A model generated the notes under the pieces. That model made no database searches and was not told the origin of the DNA. It saw nothing but the letters and a program-made list of their open reading frames with translations. This document shows positions 53,543 to 63,103 of a stretch of 64,000 bases of DNA, one piece after another (within the stretch, counting starts at the first letter, position 1; each line of letters starts with the position of its first letter). The stretch comes from Pegea sp. RAD2-039 (lineage: Eukaryota; Chordata; Thaliacea; Salpida; Salpidae). Where the stretch lies: assembly GCA_034620365.1 (NCBI GenBank), contig JAQGEQ010000003.1, forward strand, positions 310,001-374,000, in the 5' to 3' direction. The position numbers and the translations under genes are program-made.

Positions 53543-55601
53543 TCAAAAATCTTCATCTTCTGAAAGATCAGATGATTCTACAAAAACTTTAACTTGTGAA
53601 TTCGGTGGTTGGGTTGTGACGTCATAGAAAATATCTCGAAGCCGATGATACTTTTGTGAATTCCATAAAGAGATGTTTGCTTCGTCTTCATTCTTTGCAA
53701 CTGAATGATCTTCCGTAGCAACTACATGATCTTCCGTAGCAACCAAATGATCTTCCGTAGCAACCACACAATCTTCCGTAGCAACCAAATGATCTTCCGT
53801 AGCAACCAGATGATCTTCCGTAGCAACCAGATGATCTTCCATAGCAACCAAAGGATCTTCCGTAGCAACCAGATGATCTTCCGTAGCAACTACTTCTTCT
53901 AAATCTTTTTCCATAGCAACAATCTCTTCCTGATATTTAAGAGACTTCCTCATCTCTTCATGTAAAGACCTCCGGATTCCTTGATCTTCTAAAGACCTTC
54001 TTTTTTCTTGATCTTCTTCAGATCTCACTTTCTTTCTTTTAATTCTTTTCTCAATCGGACCAATCTTCGTTTTACAACTTTTTGTGGTCGAATCGTGGAC
54101 ATTGGGACAGTTGGTTGCTATGACAAAGTTGACCGTGAACAGCTGGTCCTGTTGGCAACTAGCTATTAGAGGTTTTCCGCCAGATTCAAAATGGAGATTT
54201 AAAGAGCAATCAGTAAATTCACAAAAAGATAAAATTGATTTAAATTCTTTCAAACAAAACATCATTTCAGTGTCGACACCGATCTGAAAACAAAAAATTC
54301 GAAAAAAACCCTTGAAATACTAAAAGTCTCGGAAAATTTGGTTACTATTTCGTAACTTGCACAGATTTTATAGCAATTTTTTTCAAGTTTTAAAATAAAA
54401 AGGTCTTAAGGGTTTCCTGATAAAAACTAGGAAAGATTTATATCAAAAGTTATTTGGAAATTCAACTTTTCTACAATTTGATGGAAAAAATCTAAACCCC
54501 AAATTAATTTAAACAACTTTTTATATCTTTATTTATGATTTAAAAGCTAGAATCTTTTTTAATTTGAATTTAAAATTAGAAATAATTTGAGTAAAATTTG
54601 AAAATTTCTATAAAAAAAATGTGAAACCTGGAAATTGAGGAATTCTTCAGGATCTAAAACTATTTGAGTTTTCATTGAATGGTTCAAATCATTAAAATTA
54701 TTTGATGAATTTTTGATGATTACTTGACAGGGTGAAACAGAGAGAAAAATCTCGTCTAAGGAGGACGTGAAGTTAGTTGTAACTGAAGACATAAACTTGT
54801 GTTCACATTCCATAGTGTTGGGACACAGATCTTTTGCAAACTTTGCCTAAAAAAGATTTGTTGAAAGACTTGTTCAATTCCTAAAAAATTTGAGAAGAAA
54901 AACTATAAATAAATTTATTAAATTGAGTAGAAAGGAAGTGACATATTCACTGTGTGTTGCTTATCAATTGTTTATTAAAAGCTTACTTCTAAGGTATCAC
55001 ACTCCATAAACTCTAAGCAATGTGTTTTTGTGATGCCATGCCTACATTTCAGTTCCAAAACAATCTGGTCTTTAAACTCATCATCTAATTTGATTGTGCA
55101 ATATTCTACAGACTTTTCGATTGTACTTAAAGATTTGAAAACTGAAATGTAAAGATTAGATGATGAAGATTAGAAAGATGAAATTTTTGTGAGATAAAAG
55201 TTAATATTGAGTTTGTGTTGTTTGCCGAGGAGTTTTTACAAATCAAGGTGCTAAACTTTGCCAAATCTAATACTGTTATCGAAGCAGGGTTTCATAAATT
55301 TGAATTTCGTTTTTTTGATAAACATCAAAAACCTCAAACCTTGCAATAGTTTCTTAACAGCAATTCTACAAATCAAATTTGTCTCATCTTCATCTGTTAG
55401 TTTATCAATTGAACAATCATAAAAAGAAAAATTTGATTTGAAAAACAAGAAACATAGATATGAAGATCTCGATGTGTTGACGGTTTTCAGCGCGATTCCG
55501 GCTTCTAGAACTTCGAGATAAACTTCAAAGCCAACTTTCGCGATGCAATGAACCGCTTTTGCAAAGTTTTTTAAATTAACTGAAGGTAAAACGCATCTCA
55601 T
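53543..55601 (-). CDS. RAD9A: RAD9, subunit of the 9-1-1 checkpoint clamp, complete, 4 exons
   Basis: RAD9 forms with HUS1 and RAD1 the PCNA-like 9-1-1 ring loaded at damaged DNA to activate ATR. Exons on the minus strand: 55601-55340, 55141-54987, 54846-54628, 54283-53543; phases agree, giving 458 aa. Recognisable segments are KAVHCIAKVGFEVYLE near the N-terminus, TVNTSRSSYLCFLF, LQVFKSLSTIEKSVEYC across the first junction, and MFCLKEFKSILSFCE in the second PCNA-like half. The C-terminal tail (after about residue 260) is Lys/Glu-rich. It contains about ten 7-residue repeats of the type VATEDHL (roughly residues 335-410), then ends in SSDLSEDEDF, an acidic Ser-containing end suited to kinase docking as in known RAD9 tails. 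The ATG lies 5 bases after a TTTCAG acceptor-like site and 97 bp after the LIN9 stop codon, consistent with a downstream operon gene. Confidence 0.93.
53700..53895 (-). repeat. Coding 21-bp minisatellite in the RAD9 tail
   Basis: About ten units, read on the plus strand as TGATCTTCCGTAGCAACCAA, encode VATEDHL and close variants (VAMED, DCV, DPL) on the minus strand. The frame is kept throughout. Confidence 0.93.
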
Positions 55602-55698
55602 ACTTTCTGAAATCCCGAAATGATGACGTCACAAAAAAAGCAAAAAACTTTAAACTACAATAAAACAAAGTCCAACTAATAAATAATATAAAAACACT
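55602..55698 (-). promoter_or_regulatory. 97-bp LIN9-RAD9 intercistronic region with candidate trans-splice acceptor
   Basis: On the minus strand, LIN9 stops and only 97 bases later RAD9 starts. The spacer has a T-rich stretch, a TGACGTCA (55624-55631), and CGGGATTTCAG directly before AAAGTATG. This is the pattern of a spliced-leader acceptor between operon genes. There is little room for a separate promoter and 3' UTR. Confidence 0.55.
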
Positions 55699-57225
55699 TT
55701 AAACGCTAGAAGACGATGACGTCATCGTGTTGAAGATTTTTTCTGTTTCCATTCCACTTTTGATGTGAGCTATATGGATTTCAACGTTTCTTTGAAATGA
55801 GACTTGATTTTTAGGATCTAATTTTTTCTTGATGTCTTTAAGTGTGTCTGTTAAAGATTTAAACTCTATAGAGGAGCTTTGATTGCTTTGAGATAAAGTT
55901 TTGACTTGAAACATCAACGAAGTTAAATTTGTAACTAAATTTGTGAGGTTGGGGTTGGAGATTGGGACCCTAGAAACTTCTGAATTTTTAGAAGTGATTA
56001 AACTTTTAGCCAGATTATCACATTGACGTCTTAGATGATTTGTTTCGTCAATTGGGAGAATCTGTTCTGGATATAACTCTAAACAAAACCTCTGAACCCC
56101 AACTAAAAGCTCATTTAAATCTTTATTCAATCTTTCTAAGTCAACGACAATTGTGGCGTATTTCCGCTGAAATTCGAGACTTAAATCCTCGCCAAATGAG
56201 TTTGCCTTTTCCGCTTCACAATTCATCGATGATAAACGATAAACTTTTTCGCGTTTCATCGTCAAAACGCGCGATAAACGAGCAACTTTCTTCAACAACT
56301 GAACAGGGAAACCCTGTAGGGTGCCACCTTGCTCATCACTTAATTGAAGTTTGTTTCGTAACGGGGAAAACCCCAAAACTGGGTCATGTTCAGGCTGGTT
56401 GTGTTCGTTCGGTACACAAACAGGAAATATAAACCTTTGAGGTACATGGGCAGCAAGGTTGGTTTGTTGATCGATCAAAGAAATTATGTTGATTGTGTCT
56501 TGGGGCTCAAAACTACAGACTTCAATATCTGGAACCATATGAGTTCCAAGGTTAGCACGGTCAAAGGTTACGCGGTAGGCTGAATTAGCCGCATCTATAG
56601 CGTCTATTTGACCCGTAAACAGACCATCGTTAGGTGTTCGTAACCAAGCAGTGACGTTGGTGCCTACCACTAAAGGTAAGGGGATTTCCCGAGGTAGAGA
56701 CCATGTATCTTGGTCTTCCTTCGGAATCTTATTTTTTTGAAGAAGACGAATTTTGTGTCTTTTATTGGCGAGTGCGAGACGTTCCTCGTTGAAAAAAGCT
56801 TCTGAGCATCTACGGGGCTTCCCCATAAGTCTTCTGATTTTTGCCCAGTGAGTTCGGGTTAGTTTGTAGGTCTTGAGTTCCGGAAAAGAGTCTTTGAGAC
56901 ACATACAAAAGTCATTATCAGAGTTAAACAGTGAGTTGTCAACGTTGGAGTAAAACCACTCATACACACACATCTTGTGAGCTTTTGGGAGCTTTAAAAG
57001 GTTCTTTAAACGTGATCCCACCTTCTTAGCGTTCTGTTTTTCAATGTTAGAGTTAGGTTGGACTTTCGTGGTAAAGTTGATATTTGAGGCGTCAATTTGA
57101 AGCTGTGGTTTTGATTTTATTTTCATTGTAATTTCATTTTCTGGTTTTAAACTTCGATTTCGTTTTCGTTTTGATGATGTTATCATTTCATTGTTAAATG
57201 TATCAATTGAGTTATGAATTGACAT
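55699..57225 (-). CDS. LIN9: LIN9 (DREAM/MuvB complex subunit), complete and intronless
   Basis: LIN9/Mip130 is a core MuvB subunit; in DREAM and with B-MYB it represses or activates cell-cycle genes in the nucleus. One uninterrupted frame of 508 aa covers the family from end to end (human LIN9 is about 540 aa). The DIRP domain (about residues 68-175) includes LRNLLKLPKAHK-type sequence (here LKNLLKLPKAHKMCVYEWF), the RTHWAKIRRLMGKPRRCS segment and EIPLPLVVGTNVTA. It is followed by the GLFTGQIDAIDAANSAYRVT Tudor-like part and a C-terminal helical region with SLEFQRKYATIVVDLERLNK and EIHIAHIKSGM. Other complete genes here have 3 to 21 introns; this one has none. ATG 57225 lies 17 bases after a TTTTCAG acceptor-like site. 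RAD9 follows 97 bp downstream on the same strand. Confidence 0.96.
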   Translation of the reverse strand: MSIHNSIDTFNNEMITSSKRKRNRSLKPENEITMKIKSKPQLQIDASNINFTTKVQPNSNIEKQNAKKVGSRLKNLLKLPKAHKMCVYEWFYSNVDNSLFNSDNDFCMCLKDSFPELKTYKLTRTHWAKIRRLMGKPRRCSEAFFNEERLALANKRHKIRLLQKNKIPKEDQDTWSLPREIPLPLVVGTNVTAWLRTPNDGLFTGQIDAIDAANSAYRVTFDRANLGTHMVPDIEVCSFEPQDTINIISLIDQQTNLAAHVPQRFIFPVCVPNEHNQPEHDPVLGFSPLRNKLQLSDEQGGTLQGFPVQLLKKVARLSRVLTMKREKVYRLSSMNCEAEKANSFGEDLSLEFQRKYATIVVDLERLNKDLNELLVGVQRFCLELYPEQILPIDETNHLRRQCDNLAKSLITSKNSEVSRVPISNPNLTNLVTNLTSLMFQVKTLSQSNQSSSIEFKSLTDTLKDIKKKLDPKNQVSFQRNVEIHIAHIKSGMETEKIFNTMTSSSSSV

Positions 57226-57389
57226 TTTTTCTTATTATAATCTGAAAATTACAAACATATAATAGTTTCTTATACTTCAAATAATAAAATTGTTTTAAAA
57301 AAATAAAACAAAAAATGCTTAGTGTTTAGAAGTAAAGAAAATATAAAATTAATGATTTTGATGGCAAGTTATTACTACAATATCCTTTG

Positions 57390-57455
57390 CACCTTTAACC
57401 ACTAAATTTTTATTGACTTAATGTTGTTATTTGAGGCGTTTTTATAAATAAAGCT
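57390..57455 (-). repeat. Internally deleted copy of the 113-bp repeat
   Basis: On the minus strand it carries TTTATAAAAACGCCTCAAAT, AACAACATTAAGTCAATAA and TAGTGGTTAAAGGTGC. These match, in order, the central and 3' parts of the satellite unit, with a deletion between them. Confidence 0.55.
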
Positions 57456-58599
57456 GTTAAACAGTAGACAAAATATAATTTAAAATATTTAAATAAATCA
57501 GATAATTAAAAATAATATAAGAAATTTGTTTTAGTAGTAAACATTTTATCTCATTTAAAAAATATGATAGCAATTATTAATTTTATTAATATAATTAATA
57601 AAAATATAACTTAAAACTAATGACAGAAAGAAACCATAAAAACACTAAGTTATAAAATATTTAAAATAAAAATTAATAAGTATAATTTTATAAAATAATA
57701 TAACAAAAATATAAAAATTATAAATTAATGATAATATATATTAGTTAACTATCTTATAAACATTTATATAGTTTATTTTATTTAATTAAATAATCAAAAC
57801 TTAGTAAAGTATATAATATATCAAACAAACATATCAAAAAAGGGCTGGAGAAAAAACTTTTTATTAATTAAAGAAGTTTTAAAATTAATAATTAATTTTA
57901 AAAGAAATTTAAAAAAGTTTTTTTATACTTTAAAAATTTTAGTAACTTTTACAAAAATTAAATTTTTGAAATTTCGTAAATTTGATTTTAAATTAAAAGA
58001 AAAATATTAAACTTGAAAATTTCAAAACAAAATAAATTCTAAAATTTTTTCAACTTATAATTTTAGAATAAAAGTATTATTATTATTATAAAATATTAAT
58101 AATAACAACTTTAGAAAGATTTTATTTTAATATAACCGAAATTTAGATTAATAATGATTAAAAAAAAAGTAAATAAGTTAGATAAAATATTTAGATAAAA
58201 AAATTATAAGATTAATTATAAGAACAGATTAGAAAATAGCTTTTAAAATCTTTTATTACAAAATAAAAAACAATATTGCAATTAACTAAAATAGTGAATT
58301 AAATAGTACACTTTTTTTAACATCTAAAAATAGAACCTACAAACATAAATTGAAACAAATCTAACTAAAATTGATAAAAACCTAATTTACATATCTGTAT
58401 TTGGAGAAAGCGCCTTAAGACGATACTTACCAGCCACTTGCGGCAGTAAAGCAAGAAGTAGGACAAAAGTAACTTTTTATGAAAATTAAAATATATTAAC
58501 CAATAATCTTGTATTCAATATTCAAATATTTGGTTTTTGCTGCTTGAGATTTTTTTGGTTGAAAAACTGCTAGAATAGAAATTAGATAGAAGCTATACA

Positions 58600-59180
58600 A
58601 TGAGTTTTGAAAAATATTCATGTGGTATATTCAAGCTGTATAACAGGGAACCGCATACCAAAAGGTACGAGTCATAGTTGCTCCATCGCAATATCGCTCA
58701 GTCGGTTCAATTATTCAAAGACTTCTTAGCAGGATGATAAGACTGATTTAAATTATGTCTATTAAGACCAACACTACCAAAAAGTATCTAAGAAGATACA
58801 AGAGTGTGTGGTACAATCACACATGCTTAAAGCTATGATCAGAAACTGAAAGGACATAGTCGTTGTGCTACGTTTCTATGAATGTCAAAAAGGCATTCGA
58901 TAGTATAAGACACCGCTCTCTACGGTCATCTTACCAAGATAACAACCTACAAAAGGGCCTAATAAAATTGCAATAGTATAAACGATATGTAAGACAGCAA
59001 AAATGTTAATCGCTACTCGTGGACCGCAAGGTCATAAGCAGTCTTAAAAGGAGAGATATTATCCCTGCTAGTATTAAACTTAATGGTGGATGATGTGATC
59101 AAACAATTTTGTGGGCCTACTTCGGCCGAAAACGGTCATGGTAGATAGAAGTTATGGAGATCTAGTTGTTACCTATGCAG
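58600..59180 (+). pseudogene. Decayed non-LTR reverse transcriptase (fingers/palm motifs)
   Basis: At 58866-58926 one frame reads CYVSMNVKKAFDSIRHRSL, the RT motif usually seen as D-x-K-K-A-F-D-S-x-x-H. At 59059-59100 another frame reads LSLLVLNLMVDDVI, matching the LSPLLFN motif that follows the RQGD segment. Stops and frame changes between them show a dead copy. The clade cannot be settled. Confidence 0.6.
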
Positions 59181-59344
59181 CAGGATTCCACTTTCCGCGT
59201 CAACACGGTTATGCAGCGGAACAGAAGGACTGATGCAACTGCGCCCGGCTAGTATCGCAGGAGCTACCAGAACAACACTGAGTACATTGACAAACTGCCT
59301 ATGAAGCTCCAACTTCCTTTTCCAAGCGTTTCCTAGAATTATTG

Positions 59345-59482
59345 TCATTAATCAGCCTCATAAGGCCCTTCTACCCGGGTTTTTATGAACTTTTCCTTGT
59401 CGCCTATATGTGTAGATCTGAGCTTAAACCCGGAACCTCCCTCTTGCTAGGCGGGTATGGTGACCGCTAAACCACACAGATG
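59345..59482 (-). mobile_element. tRNA-derived SINE
   Basis: On the minus strand it reads TGGTTTAGCGGTCACCATAC (A box, 59455-59474), an anticodon-arm-like CCCGC-CTAGCAA-GAGGG segment, and GAGGTTCCGGGTTTAAGCTC (B box region, about 59420-59439). The loop would carry AGC as anticodon. The T arm does not pair cleanly and non-tRNA sequence follows, so this looks like a SINE head and not a working tRNA gene. Confidence 0.65.
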
Positions 59483-60369
59483 GACAAAATCAAAAGATTA
59501 GGACATGATTATGTTGGTAACTTGAACAACGTGAAGGCTAAGTGTCTACTTTTTCCAATTGTTTGAGACGAAGAACTGCAAAAGGACATTTTCACAAAGC
59601 ACTTGGCCAGGTATGTCTTTGAAGAAAATGGCCAAAAACGTGCAGCAGTGTATGAAAGTACGGATAAGAAAAGAAAGAAATGGAACGTGGCAACAACGTA
59701 ACGGTACTAGTTAACTGCAAGTAAATACGGACGCTAAACATAAGTGAATATCTAAGCTTCTGTAAAAACGTTTATAGAGGCACATTGAGCACCGAAAAAA
59801 AAAAGAGAAATTAGGCCAAGTAACAACTAGTGTACTAAAACATTAGAATACTAAGATGTACTTATAGTGATTCCATAACTCTTATAATAACTAGACTAGC
59901 AATTCAGAATCGATAACCTATTAAACGACCAAATTGTGCAAGAAGTGTGGAAATGTGTCCATCTTCTACTGAAATGATTTGTACACCAAGATTACAATCG
60001 GAACGTTTTGAACAATTAAACAAGATATAAATAGAAGTTTCATACTTAAGAGTTTCAACTGAATATAGTTACTCAATTGCAAACAACTGAAAGTATTTAT
60101 CTATTCGTTTAACGCGTGGCTGCAAGTGATAAATTTAAAAGGTCTTATAGCGGACAAAATCAAAGATTATGAGCAAAAAGGTAATTGGAAGGTCTTAGGT
60201 ATCACAATTTAAGAATAATACAGAAAGAATAAAAACCTCGAATAAAAAATCTAATGTGGTAAAACAGACAAAGAAATTAAAAAAACTGGCAGTGTTACAT
60301 ATCACTTGATGAAGAAACTATTTAAATCTTATTTTTTTTAAGAAAATTTTAAAAGATGCGATAGATTTT

Positions 60370-60760
60370 AATTTATTTGAAAAGCTGTTACTCCTGTGGT
60401 TGTTATTAAAGTTGCTGAGCAGTTTACTTTTGGATGAAGATCCTCTGAGAACATGTGAAAGATTGCGATCTTTAAAGTATTCTATGAAGTTAAGATAGTA
60501 AACACCATCAATAATTGTAAATAGTGGTACAAGGTCAGAAAAAAGGCGTTGATATTGCCAGGATTTAATATTTAGTTTATAGAAACAGTCTTTGTATGAG
60601 AAAAAGGGTATGATCTTAGAAAAGCTTTCCTGGTGAATGATTCTGGGACGGATTCTAGCTTTTTATAAGGTGAGGACTTTATACGGAGGAGTCAAACACC
60701 AGTTTAGGACGGATGTATGGGGTGTAGAGTTTTAACAAGGTCCAGTTTTAGAAAATTTGA
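60370..60760 (-). pseudogene. Decayed CR1/Jockey-like reverse transcriptase C-terminus
   Basis: Minus-strand frames read YKKLESVPESFTRKAF (about 60670-60620), then after a frame change KLNIKSWQYQRLFSDLVPLF and IDGVYYLNFIEYFK. These match the conserved C-terminal segment of non-LTR RTs (LESVQ-x-x-FTRK, then Y-R-R-L-x-x-DLV). Stops and frameshifts make it nonfunctional. Confidence 0.7.
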
Positions 60761-63103
60761 GAGTTTGGTAAGAAGTTACTGATCCTCAGTTTTCAAAATA
60801 ACTTTACTGGAAGTTATTATTTCTACATGATGAAAAGAAAACGAAAAAGACCAGTCATAAGACTTTTTGAAGAAGCTTTAAGATATCAAAAGATCCAAAT
60901 CAAATAAATATCAAAGGATGTAACGCAAAGCCTTGTAAAAGCAGACATTGTGGCAACAAACCACAATCGACCCTGATGTTGCAGTAAATAGAAACATGAC
61001 AATGACGTGAAACTAATGAGGTGCCAAGTTGGATAAAAAAGTCAGGAAAAGTACAGACTGGAAGGATTTGGCCTAATTGTGGACTAAAAGGGTACCTGGG
61101 CAAAAACAGAGTTGAAAGAAACGGATCAGCTGAGTAGTAACTGCTACTTTGAAAGTCTTAGCTTCAAAGGCGTAATTTCGCCGCAATTAAACCTAAAGTG
61201 AACTCGAGGAAGACCAACCAGTGGTCAACATCGGGAAGGGAAAAGATCATGAGGTGATTAGTAGAGTAGTTATGAGAAAGCTCCACTTAAGACGCGCCTT
61301 CTTCTAACTACTGGGACAAAAAGTCGGGAAATAACTAAACTTACTTCTCGACGAATATAGGGACGCTGAGCTTACATGATGAAGATTACAAAGAAAATGA
61401 GTCCCCACATTCCTCATCATCTAATTAGTGACGCGCATAAATAACGAGATTCCCACTGTCTCTATCTACTATCTAGTAAGACCACAGCGAAGCGAACGGG
61501 CTTGGCAGAATTATCCGGGAATTAGTGGTCTTTAGGACCTCTATTCCTGACTTAAGACACTACTTTAGAAATCTCACGTGGCGCAAAAGCTCGATTTTGA
61601 TTTTCAGTACCAATACAGACCGTGAAAGCGTGGCTTATCGATCCTTTTGACCTTGAGGGTTTCAAGCAAGAGATGTCAGAAAAGTTACCACATGGATAAC
61701 TGGCTTGTGGCAGCCAAGCGTTCATACCGACGTTGCTTTTTGATTCATCGATGTCGGCTCTTCATATCGTTGTGAAACAGAATTCACTAAGTGTTGGATT
61801 GTTTACCCACTAATAAGGAACGTGAGTTGGGTGAGGCAGGTTAGTTTTACTCTACTAATTGAGGATTGTTGCGATAGTAACTCAACTTAAAAATCCGCAA
61901 ATTCTGATGTTTTGATTATAGCTTTCACAGATAGTTAATGGTCCGTGAGCTGGTGTACCATCCAAAGAATCATAACTGGTGGCTTGTAAGTCAGAATACT
62001 CTTAGAAAAAATGATAAATGTATCCCTTATTCCCGATGAAAACTTTTCAAAAAGCGTTTCAACGTCGAGCTAGGCAGCATAGGTCTCGTGTTATCCTCTA
62101 GTCAAAAGGCTGGGCGCTAAATCATTTGTAAACGACTTAGTTAAAGATCAGGGTGTTTTGATCAATAGAGCTACGATTTCTTGAGATTCATTCTTACATC
62201 TACGATCTATTCCTGATAAAAGATTTCGATTCGACTTAAAATCAGGTCTAAGTGACATTCACCTGATGATAGGTGTCGCTTTATTTTGCAAACAGATTTA
62301 AATTAGATCAGCTAAATTGTTGATGAAACTATTTATCGGTTACTCCAATAAGAGATGTACTTTCTAGAGGACAAGAGTTAAAGAGACTTGTTAAGTAAAT
62401 GTTGGATCGAAACATTCGATGAGTTCGTTCGCTCTATGGTCGATATTAGTCATCAAATCGGTACGATTTGTTCTTGGTCGTTGAAAATGTCCAAGATTTT
62501 CCCAATTTGGACCTGACGGTCTACTCAAAATATTTGATTAAATGACTGGTTGATAAAGATCTTAGACTTTATAAAACTTGTATTTGGTCTTTTTATTTTA
62601 TTTTTGGTTTTTTAATGGTTTGTAGTACAATTTTGCCTAATATTATTTTTAATATTATTTTTTTACCATTACCATATAGTTACGTTTGTTTAGCTTTCAT
62701 CAGCTGACTTCAGATGTTTACAAACCTCCTAATGTGATAGATCAACAATTTCTTTACTTAAAAGCTTTTATTGTTATGATTTTTATGTTATTTCACTAAT
62801 TTTTTTATCAGATTATTTCTCGAGTTTTTTAAAATATCCTTACAAAAGCATATAAGTAATTATTTTAATATAATATCTACTATCTAATTACCAACTTATA
62901 ATAACTTTTATTATCTTTTATTTCTTATAAATTTTTGGATTTTAATGAACTTTTATTTATTATATTTTATTACAAAGTTTTCATAAAATATTTCAATAAA
63001 ATCATAAAGATTTGATTATTTAAAAGTTATAAATAACTTTAGTAAAAAAATTTATAATCTTTTGAAGTTCATCAGCTACTTTTGACATTTTATAATTTGA
63101 ATA

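Larger units (their letters stand above)
57226..63103. other. Intergenic region between LIN9 and LACTB with transposon remains
   Basis: 57.3-58.4 kb and 62.5-63.1 kb are AT-rich with no gene seen. A diverged minus-strand 113-bp repeat copy lies at 57390-57455. The 58.4-62.5 kb block is visibly less AT-rich, has no long open frame, and holds the decayed reverse transcriptases and SINE listed separately. Parts of 61.0-62.5 kb remain unidentified. Confidence 0.6.

Noticed and set aside
56040-56583. Plus-strand open frames of 130 and 65 codons
   Set aside because: They are antisense shadows of LIN9.
59412-59482. Functional tRNA-Ala gene
   Set aside because: The A and B boxes are present but the T arm does not pair properly and it sits among transposon remains, so a SINE is more likely.
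61860-62100. Possible RNase H-like remnant (a TDS...TGG pattern) of a DIRS or LTR element
   Set aside because: Only a few residues match and stops intervene; too weak to annotate without a translated search.
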